Source: Aeromicrobium sp. Sec7.5 (GTDB taxonomy: Bacteria; Actinomycetota; Actinomycetes; Propionibacteriales; Nocardioidaceae). Taken from it: 64,000 nucleotides of DNA. Made by a program: the position numbers and the translations under genes. The notes under the pieces are model-generated. The model was not told where the DNA came from, searched no databases, and saw nothing but the letters and a program-made list of their open reading frames with translations. The stretch is taken from NCBI RefSeq assembly GCF_036867135.1, contig NZ_JBAJIJ010000001.1, forward strand, positions 2,294,001-2,358,000, written 5' to 3'. Position 1 is the stretch's first letter, and every line of letters begins with the position of its first letter. Of the stretch, positions 11,527 to 20,500 are shown in pieces.

Positions 11527-13218
11527 CTACCTCGAAGCGCGCATGGCCCAGGTGCGGACGAGGTCGATGCGCTGCTGGAGGACCTCGACCGAGGCGGACG
11601 CGGCCGGCGGGCCTCCCGTGGAGTCGCGTAGACGCGTGTGGGTGACCCCGTGCGGCGCTCCCGTGCGGTGGTGCCACGCACCCACCAGGCCGTTGAGCTC
11701 GCGGCGCAGCTCACTGCGTCGCTCGTGCAGCACGGTCTCCTCCGAGACGCGGTCGACCTTCGGCTGCGCGGCCTTGGAACGCCGGCTCTGACGCAGCAGC
11801 TCGGCGACCTGGTCGGGCTCGAGCAGACCGGGGATGCCCAGCAGGTCGAGCTCCTCGCCGTCCTCGACCAGGCCGTCGTAGCCGAACTCGCCGCCGTCGT
11901 AGAGCACCTTGTCGAACGAGGCCTGGCTGCCGAGGGCCTGGTACTGGTTCTGCAGTTCCGCCGACCCCGCCTTGGCCTCCTGCGCTGCGGCGAGCAGCTC
12001 GGCCTCGGCGGCGAACAGGTCGTCCTCGTCCTTGATCGGCCGGCCGATGACGTGGTCGCGCATCCGCTCGAGGTCGCTGGCGTGCCCCAGGAGACCGGCG
12101 ACGCTGGGCAGGAAGATCGTGGCGGTCTCGCCCCGGCGGCGGGCCCGCACGAAGCGACCGACGGCCTGCGCGAAGAACAGCGGCGTGGACGTGGTGGTGG
12201 CGTAGACCCCGACCGACAGCCGCGGGATGTCGACGCCCTCGCTGACCATGCGCACCGCGACCATCCACGGCTCCATGCCGGCGGAGAACTCGGCGATGCG
12301 CTGGCTCGAGCCCGCCTCGTCGCTCAGCACCACGACGGGCTCGACGCCCGTGACCTCGGCCAGGATCGCGGCGTAGGCGCGGGCCGAGGTCTGGTCGGAG
12401 GCGATCACGAGGCCACCGGCGTCGGGCACGTCGCGACGCACCTCGGTGAGCCGGCGGTGGGCCGCCGTGAGGACCGCCGGGATCCAGGAGCCCTTCGGAT
12501 CGAGCGCGGTGCGCAGCGCCTGGGCGTTGCCGTCGCGGCCCAGCGGCTCGCCGAGGCGGGCCTGGATCTCGTCGCCCGCGCGGGTGCGCCAGTGGAGGTC
12601 GCCCGAGTAGGCCATGAACAGGACGGGCCGCACCACGCCGTCACGCAGCGCGTTGCCGTAGCCGTAGCTGTGGTCCGCGACGCTCACGAGGGTGCCGTCG
12701 TCGGCCGGGGCGTACTGCACGAAGGGGATGAAGCTGTCGTCGGAGCGGAACGGGGTGCCCGTGAGGCACAGCCGGCGCGCCGCCGGCTCGCACGCCTCGC
12801 GCACCGCGTCGCCCCACGTGAACGCGTCGCCCGCGTGGTGGACCTCGTCGAGGATCACGAAGGTGCGCCGGTGCTCGATGCGCACGCGGTAGGCCGTGGG
12901 GTTGGTGGCGATGCCCGCGTACGTGACCGCGAAGCCCGTGAAGTCCGAGCCGAGCACCCCGCCGCCGGCCATCGTGGGGTCGAGCGCGATGCCGACGCCC
13001 GCCGCCGCCTGGGCCCACTGCACCTTGAGGTGCTCGGTGGGCGCGACCACGACGACCCGGTCGACGACGCCCCGCGAGAGCAGGTCGGCCGCGAGGGTCA
13101 GCGCGAACGTGGTCTTGCCGGCACCGGGCGTGGCGACCGCCATGAAGTCACGCGGCTGACGCCGGGTGTACTCCTCGAAGGCGGCGCGCTGCCAGGCCCG
13201 TAACCGGGTGCTACTCAC
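11527..13218 (-). CDS. superfamily 2 DEAD/DEAH-type helicase
   Basis: 563-residue ATP-dependent helicase-like protein. Walker A ATPGAGKTTFA (about residues 29-39), DEVH box in FVILDEVHHAGD, motif III LTGTPFRSDDS, and in the second lobe RMVSEGVDIPRL and QAVGRFVRARRRGE (motif VI). The C-terminal 170 residues are charged and less conserved. It pairs with a DUF3039 gene with an 8-bp overlap, a common actinobacterial arrangement whose role is unknown. GTG start. It could act in DNA repair or RNA metabolism; nothing here decides. Confidence 0.88.
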   Translation of the reverse strand: MSSTRLRAWQRAAFEEYTRRQPRDFMAVATPGAGKTTFALTLAADLLSRGVVDRVVVVAPTEHLKVQWAQAAAGVGIALDPTMAGGGVLGSDFTGFAVTYAGIATNPTAYRVRIEHRRTFVILDEVHHAGDAFTWGDAVREACEPAARRLCLTGTPFRSDDSFIPFVQYAPADDGTLVSVADHSYGYGNALRDGVVRPVLFMAYSGDLHWRTRAGDEIQARLGEPLGRDGNAQALRTALDPKGSWIPAVLTAAHRRLTEVRRDVPDAGGLVIASDQTSARAYAAILAEVTGVEPVVVLSDEAGSSQRIAEFSAGMEPWMVAVRMVSEGVDIPRLSVGVYATTTSTPLFFAQAVGRFVRARRRGETATIFLPSVAGLLGHASDLERMRDHVIGRPIKDEDDLFAAEAELLAAAQEAKAGSAELQNQYQALGSQASFDKVLYDGGEFGYDGLVEDGEELDLLGIPGLLEPDQVAELLRQSRRSKAAQPKVDRVSEETVLHERRSELRRELNGLVGAWHHRTGAPHGVTHTRLRDSTGGPPAASASVEVLQQRIDLVRTWAMRASR

Positions 13219-13501
13219 CCGAGCCGGAGGAGCCGGAACCGGACCCCTCGCCGTCGTCGCCGCCGCCTTGCATGGAGTTCCAGATGTCCTTGCACTCCGG
13301 GCACACCGGGAATCGCTGCGGGTCGCGGCTCGGCACCCAGACCTTGCCGCACAGGGCCACGACCGGCGTGCCCATCACCATGGCCTCGGTCAGGACGTCC
13401 TTGGGGACGTAGTGACTGAAGCGCTCGTGGTCACCGTCCTCGGTGCGCAGGTCAGTGCGCTCGTCGAGGACGGTCTGCGTTCCGCGGCCGAAGAATCCCA
13501 C
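13211..13501 (-). CDS. DUF3039 family small protein
   Basis: 96-residue protein of unknown function. It has a conserved core (HYVPKDVLTEAMVMGTPVVA) and a possible zinc site, LCGKVW followed by CPECKDIW (three Cys), then a low-complexity Gly/Ser/Asp tail. It overlaps the start of the SF2 helicase by 8 bp, so they form one transcription unit with DUF3039 first. The GTG start lies 6 nt after a TACGAT box, so a leaderless message is likely. Confidence 0.85.
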   Translation of the reverse strand: MGFFGRGTQTVLDERTDLRTEDGDHERFSHYVPKDVLTEAMVMGTPVVALCGKVWVPSRDPQRFPVCPECKDIWNSMQGGGDDGEGSGSGSSGSGE

Positions 13502-13507
13502 GCCGAC

Positions 13508-13513
13508 ATCGTA
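13508..13513 (-). promoter_or_regulatory. -10 box for DUF3039-helicase, probably leaderless
   Basis: TACGAT on the minus strand with 6 nt to the GTG start at 13501. Confidence 0.6.
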
Positions 13514-13554
13514 CGCGGCCCCGGTGACGTCGTGGGCCAGGACGCGAGCCCGTG

Positions 13555-14115
13555 TCAGTTGTCGCTGGGATCGTCCGGGAGCGTGGTCCAGTACCGCAGG
13601 TCGCCGGGCTGTCGGCGCACGACGTCACGCCACAGCGACTCCGGGTGGCGGCTGATCAGGTCGCCCGGCTCGCCGTCGAGCACGAGCCAGGCCCCTTCCT
13701 CGACCTCGTCCTCGAGCTGTCCCGGCGACCAGCCGGCGTACCCCGCGAAGACGCGGAGCCCCGCGAGGTGCTGCGGTGCGGGTGGGGCACCGTCGAGGTC
13801 GACCAGACCGACGCGTCCGGCCATGGGCTGCCAGCCCGGGGGCGGGCCGTCCGCCGGCGCGGGATCGGCGAGCACCCCGACCGCGAGTGCACCGTCGGCC
13901 TCGACCGGGCCGCCCTGGAAGAGCAACGTCGGGGAGGTCACCGACGACGTCCACCCGGGCAGCACGCGGTGCACCTCGGAGTCGAGGGGCCGGTTCACGA
14001 TGACGCCGAGCGCACCGTGGGCGTCGTGGTCGAGCAGGAACACGACACTGCGCGCGAACACCCCGTCCTCGATGGCCGGGGTGGCGACGAGAAGACGACC
14101 CCGCCATGCACCCAT
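13555..14115 (-). CDS. YqgE/AlgH family protein
   Basis: 186-residue protein of the YqgE/AlgH (DUF179) family. Recognised by GRLLVATPAIEDGVFARSV, FLLDHDAHGALGVIVNRP, LLFQGGPVEADGAL and VFAGYAGWSPGQLEDEV, in family order. The biochemical function is not established; the family is widespread and soluble. Its 5' end is packed against a divergent MerR gene (17-bp gap), so their promoters overlap. No partner gene lies on the same strand within 50 bp. Confidence 0.92.
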   Translation of the reverse strand: MGAWRGRLLVATPAIEDGVFARSVVFLLDHDAHGALGVIVNRPLDSEVHRVLPGWTSSVTSPTLLFQGGPVEADGALAVGVLADPAPADGPPPGWQPMAGRVGLVDLDGAPPAPQHLAGLRVFAGYAGWSPGQLEDEVEEGAWLVLDGEPGDLISRHPESLWRDVVRRQPGDLRYWTTLPDDPSDN

Positions 14116-14120
14116 GCCTC

Positions 14121-14126
14121 TATGAT
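14121..14126 (+). promoter_or_regulatory. -10 box for merR, probably leaderless
   Basis: TATGAT followed by 6 nt and the ATG at 14133. It sets the start, since the upstream ATG at 14106 would precede the promoter box. Confidence 0.65.
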
Positions 14127-14132
14127 GCCCGC

Positions 14133-14903
14133 ATGGCTGACCCCGCGTCCGGAACCGGCGCCGACGGCGATGACGAGTTCCTGATCGACGGCCTGGCGGC
14201 CCACGTCGGCATGACGGTCCGGAACGTCCGGGCGTACGCCGGTCGCGGCATCCTCCCCCCGCCCCGTCTCGAGGGACGCACCGGCTACTACGGCCGTGAG
14301 CACGTGCAGCGGCTGCAGCTCGTGCGCGAGCTCCTGGACCGCGGGTTCACGCTGCAGGCCATCGAGTCGAGCATCCGCGACGCGCGTCCGGCGGTCGCGG
14401 GACACACGCTCGATCTCCTGCGCATCCTCGACGAGCCGCACGACGTCGAGCCCGAGATCATGTCCCGCGACGGCCTGGCCGCCCTCGCCGGGGTCGATCG
14501 CGACGCCCAGCTCATCGACGACCTCGCGACGCTCGGGCTCGTGCGCTGGCTCGACGACGACAACGTCGAGCTCCTGCAGCCGCAGATCGTGCGGATCGGC
14601 GCCACCGTGGTCAACCTGGGGTTGGACCCCGGGACCGTCATCAAGCTGTACCCGCTCATGCGCCAGCACCTGCGCACGATCGCCGACGCCTTCGTGGCGT
14701 CGGTGTCGGCCGAGATCATCGACCCGTTCCTCGAGGCGGGCCTGCCCGAGTCGGACTGGGACCACATCCTGGCGCTGACCGAGAGCCTCCTGCCCACGGC
14801 CAGCCAGGTCACGGTCGCGATCCTGCGCGAGCAGCTCGGTGTCGCGATCGACGAGGAGCTCTCCGTCAAGCTCGAGATGCTCCGCGCAGCCACCGAGCGC
14901 TAG
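14133..14903 (+). CDS. MerR family transcriptional regulator
   Basis: 256-residue regulator. The winged helix-turn-helix is at about residues 15-75: IDGLAAHVGMTVRNVRAYAG, then GRTGYYGREHVQRLQLVREL, with the typical R-x-Y and Y-x-x-x-H-x-x-R-L positions (MerR members usually read Y-Y where this reads Y-A). The C-terminal 170 residues are helical and carry no cysteine metal site, so this is not a metal sensor. The ligand is unknown. It is followed by a terminator-like hairpin. Confidence 0.85.
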   Translation: MADPASGTGADGDDEFLIDGLAAHVGMTVRNVRAYAGRGILPPPRLEGRTGYYGREHVQRLQLVRELLDRGFTLQAIESSIRDARPAVAGHTLDLLRILDEPHDVEPEIMSRDGLAALAGVDRDAQLIDDLATLGLVRWLDDDNVELLQPQIVRIGATVVNLGLDPGTVIKLYPLMRQHLRTIADAFVASVSAEIIDPFLEAGLPESDWDHILALTESLLPTASQVTVAILREQLGVAIDEELSVKLEMLRAATER

Positions 14904-14919
14904 CCACACCTGCCGGACG

Positions 14920-14957
14920 CCCCGCCGTGCCCGGAGGGAGTCAGGGGCACGACGGGG
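14920..14957 (+). terminator. terminator-like hairpin after merR
   Basis: 13-bp arms (14920-14932 and 14945-14957, one mismatch) with a 12-nt loop, 17 bp after the merR stop. GC-rich with no T tract, as usual in actinobacteria. It may also serve the convergent gene at 15005-15517. Confidence 0.6.
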
Positions 14958-15004
14958 GTCACGCTTCCCGCGCGGCCGAGGGAGAGCGGCGCGCGGGGGT
15001 CTTG

Positions 15005-15517
15005 TCAGGCGGCGAGCGCGTTGCGCAGCCGCGTCAGGAGGCTCGGCGACGGCTCGACCGTGGCCGCAATCTCGGGCAGCACCGCGACGACGCGAGCCGA
15101 GTCGGCGATCTCACGGCCTCGCTCGCCGAGCGAGGGGGACATCGCCGGGACGCCCGCGGCGCGGGCCAGCAGCGTGTTCTCCTTCGCGACCGCCTTGGCG
15201 AGCACGGGCGTGCCGCGGTGACGGTCGAGCAGGCGCCGAGCGCCGGGCAGGACGGCAGCGGTGTCGACCCAGGCGTTGACGACGCCGATCTCCGGCGTGT
15301 CGTCACCCTCGCCGACGAGCTGGTCGAGACGGGCACTCAGGGCGGACGCCCAGCGCAGCTGCACGTCGAGCAGGAGCAGGTGGTCGTCGGGGTACACGTC
15401 GCGGGAGCCGGGAACGGCGTCCAGCGCGGCGTCGAGCGTCACTCTCGCGTCCGCGTCGGCGATCGCCAGCACGTCGGTCACGATGGTCTTGCGACGATGG
15501 TAGGCATCCCAGGTCAT
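15005..15517 (-). CDS. hypothetical protein, divergent from a TetR regulator
   Basis: 170-residue soluble protein that I do not recognise. It starts MTWDAYHRRKTIVTDVL and is helical and rich in Ala, Asp and Arg. No signal peptide, membrane span or catalytic motif is visible. The start follows a strong GGAAGGA ribosome-binding site; longer in-frame reading passes through the operator region. It is divergent from the TetR at 15650, and a 17-bp palindrome lies in the gap, so it is probably the TetR target. TetR-controlled single genes are often detoxification enzymes, but nothing in this sequence supports that here. Confidence 0.7.
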   Translation of the reverse strand: MTWDAYHRRKTIVTDVLAIADADARVTLDAALDAVPGSRDVYPDDHLLLLDVQLRWASALSARLDQLVGEGDDTPEIGVVNAWVDTAAVLPGARRLLDRHRGTPVLAKAVAKENTLLARAAGVPAMSPSLGERGREIADSARVVAVLPEIAATVEPSPSLLTRLRNALAA

Positions 15518-15542
15518 GGTCGCGATCCTTCCGTCGGGGGGA

Positions 15543-15570
15543 ACGTACTCAGAGTACGTACTTCGAGTAT
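15543..15570. promoter_or_regulatory. tandem TetR-type operators between 15005-gene and tetR
   Basis: ACGTACTCAGAGTACGT (15543-15559) is a perfect palindrome around its central base. It runs into a second, imperfect copy GTACTTCGAGTAT (15558-15570). The pair sits 26 bp upstream of the 15517 start codon and about 80 bp upstream of the TetR gene. Confidence 0.75.
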
Positions 15571-15636
15571 GGCGCATTTGCGCAGGTCAGGCCCTATCAG
15601 GACCATGTGATCCCCCACACCTGAGGAACGCCCCTC

Positions 15637-15642
15637 TAGGAT
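15637..15642 (+). promoter_or_regulatory. -10 box for tetR (15650), probably leaderless
   Basis: TAGGAT with 7 nt to the ATG at 15650. Confidence 0.55.
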
Positions 15643-15649
15643 GTGAGGC

Positions 15650-16303
15650 ATGACTCATCCGGCGAAGGTCCTTCGCGCCGCCCGCAAGGCCACCGGCACG
15701 TCGTCGGGGCGCGGGTACTCGTCGGGCACCAAGCGGGCCCTCGTGCAGAGCGCGACCCGCCTGTTCGCCGACCACGGCTACGCCGGCACCTCGCTCGACG
15801 AGGTCGTCGCGGCGTCCCGCGTCACCAAGGGCGCGTTCTACCACCACTTCCCGAGCAAGCTCGCGTTGTTCGACGCCGTCTTCACCGAGCTGCAGGAGTC
15901 GGCGATCCGCAGCATCCGCGCCGCCTTCGACGCCGAGAACGACCCGTGGGAGCAGGCCCGGGCCGGACTGCGGGCCTACCTCGACGTCAGCCGCGAGACC
16001 GAGTACCGCCGCATCTGCATGCAGGAGGCTCCGGTCGCCCTGGGTCAGGAGGCGTTCGCCGAGTCCGAGCGGGCCGCGTCGCTGGGCTTCGTGCACGACG
16101 CCGTCAACCGCCTCGTCGACGACATCGGGGAGGTCGCGGTCGATCGCGAGGCGCTCGCCGCGGTGTTCTACGGAGCCATCCGCTCCTCGGCCGAGTTCGT
16201 CGCCGAGTCCAGCGACCCCGACCTGGCCAGTGCGCGGGTCGCCGAGTCGATCGACGTCATCCTGACCGGCCTGCGCACGCTGGGCCAGCTCGTCGCCGAC
16301 TGA
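15650..16303 (+). CDS. TetR/AcrR family regulator
   Basis: 217-residue regulator. A basic N-terminal extension (about 25 residues) precedes the helix-turn-helix (about residues 27-75: KRALVQSATRLFADHGYAGT, then VVAASRVTKGAFYHHFPSKL). The C-terminal ligand domain resembles the YsiA/TetR_C group in having a mostly acidic, helical sequence. It is likely to control itself and the divergent hypothetical gene through the palindromes at 15543-15570. Its 3' end is convergent with the DUF3048 lipoprotein (18-bp gap). Confidence 0.9.
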   Translation: MTHPAKVLRAARKATGTSSGRGYSSGTKRALVQSATRLFADHGYAGTSLDEVVAASRVTKGAFYHHFPSKLALFDAVFTELQESAIRSIRAAFDAENDPWEQARAGLRAYLDVSRETEYRRICMQEAPVALGQEAFAESERAASLGFVHDAVNRLVDDIGEVAVDREALAAVFYGAIRSSAEFVAESSDPDLASARVAESIDVILTGLRTLGQLVAD

Positions 16304-16321
16304 CCCGGTCGCCTGCTGCGG

Positions 16322-17323
16322 CTACTGGAAGGTCGCCGAGCCCCGGTCCTGCGAGACCAGCTCGAGCCAGGTCTTGCCCGCCGGGATCGTGACCGGCTCA
16401 CCCGCCGCGTCGGTGAAGGAGAGCGTGCTGCCGAGCGACTCCTTCGACCAGGTCACGTCGATCGCCTGCCCGCCGATCACGACGACGCCGGCGCCGCTGC
16501 CCTGGAAGATCGTCTCGGGCACGGGGTTGCCGGCCGGGTCGCGGTACCCGGCATCGCGCTCGGGCGCGAACACCACGACGAGGTTGTTCGCCACGAACTC
16601 CTCGCCCGGGGCGGCGAAGCCGTTGGTGCGCGTCCACCCGCCGTCGGCGAAGCCGAACGTCGTGGTGTGGCTGCGGGAGAAGACGACCGTGCCCGACGTG
16701 ACCGGGCGCGCTCCCGCCGAGGCCGGCTGCTCCTCGCCCACCGGGGTGAACTGGAAGTAGGGCCCGGGAATCTCGGTGGCCGCGGCCTGCGACGCGAGCG
16801 AGGCGAGGTCGACCAGGCGGTTGTAGGGGCGCTTCTTCGCGGAGTCGGTGCTGAACCCGGGCGCGTTGTTGTCCTCGGTGTAGGTCGTCAGGCCCGCCGC
16901 ACCGACCGCGTCGTACGCGGGTCCAGCGCCACCGGAGGCCACGACGTGGGCCCCGACCGGCGCTGCGATGCCCGCGTCGGTGCCGCGCAGGGAGCGGACG
17001 TGGCCGATCTTGTCCGGCAGCGTCGTGTGGTAGAACGCCGCGAGCCGGGTGATGCCACCCTCGACCATCTCCTCGACGACCAGGTCGGCCTGGTTCACGC
17101 CGTACTGGGGGGCGCCCGACTTGCTGTTCTCGACCTTGACCACGAAGACCGGGTTGACGGGGGGCTCTCCCCCGAACTCCATCCCCGTCAGGGGCGAGAC
17201 CTGCACGACCGTCTGGCTCTCGCCCGTGGTCGACTCCTGGTCGTCCGAGCCCGAGTCACCGCCGCTGCAGGCTGCGGCCACCAGGAGCAGGGACGTTGCG
17301 ACGGCGATCAGACGGAACCTCAT
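16322..17323 (-). CDS. DUF3048 (YerB-like) lipoprotein
   Basis: 333-residue predicted lipoprotein. The signal peptide has hydrophobic core LIAVATSLLLVAAAC and a lipobox ending in Cys19, followed by an acidic Ser/Gly linker (SGGDSGSDDQES). The mature part carries the DUF3048 pattern: PLTGMEFGGEPPVNPVFVVK, VENSKSGAPQYGVNQADLVV, VRSLRGTDA and, near the C-terminus, VTWSKESLGSTLSF. The family is extracellular and of unknown function. The start MRFRL is preferred; MLTGMRF four codons upstream is possible. Confidence 0.88.
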   Translation of the reverse strand: MRFRLIAVATSLLLVAAACSGGDSGSDDQESTTGESQTVVQVSPLTGMEFGGEPPVNPVFVVKVENSKSGAPQYGVNQADLVVEEMVEGGITRLAAFYHTTLPDKIGHVRSLRGTDAGIAAPVGAHVVASGGAGPAYDAVGAAGLTTYTEDNNAPGFSTDSAKKRPYNRLVDLASLASQAAATEIPGPYFQFTPVGEEQPASAGARPVTSGTVVFSRSHTTTFGFADGGWTRTNGFAAPGEEFVANNLVVVFAPERDAGYRDPAGNPVPETIFQGSGAGVVVIGGQAIDVTWSKESLGSTLSFTDAAGEPVTIPAGKTWLELVSQDRGSATFQ

Positions 17324-17386
17324 GCCGGTCAGCATGCCCGACGGGCCCACGGATCCGGTGGGGACACGCGGACCCTCCCCGCCAGG

Positions 17387-17503
17387 GGGCGGTGAGTGGT
17401 CCACCGAGGGCGGTGGCTCAGCCACCGTATGAGCGCTCATACGGTGGAGAACTCACCGCCCACCCCGGCGTGGTCCTCATTCGGTGGCTGACTCACCGCC
17501 CCC
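17387..17503. repeat. dispersed palindromic repeat, copy A
   Basis: Contains a forward unit GGGCGGTGAGTGGTCCACCG (17387-17406), a perfect 26-bp palindrome (17422-17447, arms around GAGCGCTC), the inverted unit CGGTGGAGAACTCACCGCCC (17442-17461) and a further inverted unit CGGTGGCTGACTCACCGCCC (17482-17501). The same units recur at 51193-51275. It fills most of the 233-bp gap between the DUF3048 gene and lhr. Confidence 0.85.
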
Positions 17504-17556
17504 TCCGGCAGACCCGTCCGCCGTGCGGTGTCGGTGGTCGCTGCGACGATGTCAGG

Positions 17557-20500
17557 GTGCCCGACCCGCTCGACCGATTCGCGCCGGCCACCCGTGCGTG
17601 GTTCGGCGAGAGCCTTGGCGAGCCCACAGCCGCTCAGGCGGCCGCCTGGTCCGCGCCCGACGACCGGCACCTGCTGGTCGTGGCGCCCACCGGCTCGGGC
17701 AAGACCCTCGCCGCGTTCCTCAGCGCGATCGACGGCCTGCTGCACCGCGAGCCCCGCGCACCCGACGCGCCTGCGCGCGGCACCTCGGTGCTCTACGTCT
17801 CGCCGCTCAAGGCCCTGGCCGTCGACGTCGAGCGCAACCTCCGCTCGCCCCTGGTCGGCATCTCCCGCACCGCGGCCCGCGAAGGCGAGTCCGTCGTCGA
17901 CGTCAGCGTCGGCATCCGCTCCGGCGACACCCCGCAGCAGGAACGCCGGCGGCTGGCCACCCACCCGCCCGACGTGCTCATCACCACGCCCGAGTCGCTG
18001 TTCCTCGTGCTCACGTCCGCGGCCCGCGAGTCGCTGCGCGACGTGCACACCGTCATCGTCGACGAGGTCCACGCCGTCGCGGGCACCAAGCGCGGCGCGC
18101 ACCTGGCCCTCAGCCTCGAGCGCCTCGACGCCCTGCTCGAACGGCCTGCGCGGCGCGTCGGCCTGAGCGCCACGGTCCGTCCCGCCGAGGAGGTCGCCCG
18201 CTTCCTGGGGGGTGGCCGCCCCGTCGAGACGGTCGCGCCGCCCTCGCCGCGCCACCTCGCGCTCGAGGTCCGGGTGCCGGTCGAGGACCTCACCGACATC
18301 CCCGCGATCGACGAGGACAGCCCGGCGGGCACCATCTGGCCCCACGTCGAGCGTCAGGTGCTCGACCTCGTCCTGGCCCACCGGTCCACCCTCGTGTTCG
18401 TCAACTCCCGCGGGCTCGCCGAGCGGCTCACGTCCCGACTCAACGAGGCCTGGGCCGACCGCCAGGGCCACGCGCGCGACCCCGCGGTCGACTCCCGGGC
18501 CCCGGCCCAGGTCTCGGGCGGCAGCAACCAGTCCAAGGGCGTCGCCGACGGCACCGACGACCTGGTCGCACGCGCCCACCACGGCTCGGTCAGCAAGGAG
18601 CAGCGCGCGCTGATCGAGGACGACCTCAAGACGGGGCGCCTGCCGTGCGTCGTCGCCACGTCCAGCCTCGAGCTCGGCATCGACATGGGTGCGGTCGACC
18701 TCGTCGTCCAGGTCGGCTCCCCGCCCACCGTGGCATCGGGCCTGCAGCGGGTCGGCCGCGCGGGCCACCAGGTCGGCGCGCTCTCCCGCGGCGTCATGTT
18801 CCCCACCTCGCGCACCGACCTGCTGGGGTCCTCCGTCACGGCCGAGCGCATGATGGCCGGCGCGATCGAGGCCCTCCGCGTCCCCACCAACCCCCTCGAC
18901 GTCCTCGCCCAGCAGACCGTCGCCGCGTGCGCCCTCGACCCGATCGACGTCGAGGACTGGTTCTCCACGGTCCGCCGCTCGGCCCCGTTCGCCACGCTGC
19001 CGCGGCGCGTCTACGAGGCGGTGCTCGACCTGGTCTCCGGCCGCTACCCGTCGGAGGACTTCGCCGAGCTGCGGCCCCGGGTCGTGTGGGACCGCGACGC
19101 CGGCACGCTGACCGGGCGGCCCGGCGCCCAGCGACTCGCCGTGACCAACGGCGGCACGATCCCCGACCGCGGCATGTTCTCCGTGGTCCTGCCCGTCGAC
19201 GAGGAGTCCACGTCCAGCCGGCCGGCGCCACGACGGGTCGGTGAGCTCGACGAGGAGATGGTCTACGAGACCCGCCTCCAGGACGTCATCTCGCTGGGCG
19301 CCACGAGCTGGCGCGTGCAGGAGATCACGCACGACCGCGTCATCGTGGTGCCGGCGCCCGGGCTGCCCGCACGGCTGCCGTTCTGGAAGGGCGACGCCGC
19401 AGGACGATCCGCCGAGCTCGGCGAGGCCATCGGCGCGGCGGTCCGCGAGCGCCGCACCACCTCCCCGTCCCCTGAGGTGCGAGGAGGAACGACGAGCCTC
19501 GAAGGGTCAGCAGACGATCCGCCCGGCTCCCTGCTCGACGACCGCGCCACCACCAACCTCGACGCCTACCTGGCCGAGCAGCGGGCCGCCACGGGCGTCG
19601 TGCCCACCGACCGCACGCTGGTCGTCGAGTCCTTCCGCGACGAGCTGGGCGACTGGCGGGTCGTGCTCCACTCGCCCTACGGCCGGCGGGTGCACGCACC
19701 GTGGGCCCTGGCCGTCGCCGCCCGCATCCGCGAGCGCTTCGACCTCGACGGCGCCGTGGTGGCGTCCGACGACGGCATCGTGGCGCGCCTGCCCGACCTC
19801 GACGGCGACGCCGCGCCGGCCCTGGCCGAGCTGTTCGCCTTCGACCCCGACGAGCTGGAGCGCATCGTCACCACCGAGGTCGGCGGCTCGGCGCTGTTCG
19901 CCGCCCGCTTCCGCGAGTGTGCCGCCCGTGCCCTGCTGCTGCCACGGCGCAACCCCGGAGCACGTGCTCCGCTGTGGCAGCAGCGCCAGCGCGGCTCCCA
20001 GCTGCTCGAGGTGGCCCGCCGCCACCCGGAGTTCCCGATCCTGCTCGAGACGGCCCGCGAGTGCCTGCAGGACGTCTACGACCTTCCCGCCCTCACCCGC
20101 CTGATGCGGGGCATCGACGACCGCACGGTCGCGGTCGTGGAGGTCACGACCGACAAGGCCTCACCGTTCGCCCAGAACCTGGTGTTCGGGTACGTCGCCG
20201 CGTTCCTCTACGAGGGCGACGCACCGCTGGCCGAACGTCGCGCAGCCGCCCTGTCCCTCGACTCCGGACTCCTGGCCGAGCTCCTCGGCCGCGCCGAGCT
20301 GCGCGACCTCCTCGACCCGGAGGTCGTGCGCGACGTCGAGGCCGAGCTGCAGCGCACCGCGGCCGACTTCCGGGCACGCAACGCCGAGCAGGTGGCCGAT
20401 CTCGTGCGCCGCCTCGGACCGATCCCGGCGTCGGAGGTCCGCGAGCGCATGGTCGAGCCCGACGAGGCCGATGCGTGGCTCGCCGGGCTGCAGGACGCGC

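Noticed and set aside
17296-17556. Upstream in-frame extension of Lhr
   Set aside because: It crosses the dispersed repeat and lacks helicase similarity; the GTG at 17557 gives the normal N-terminus.
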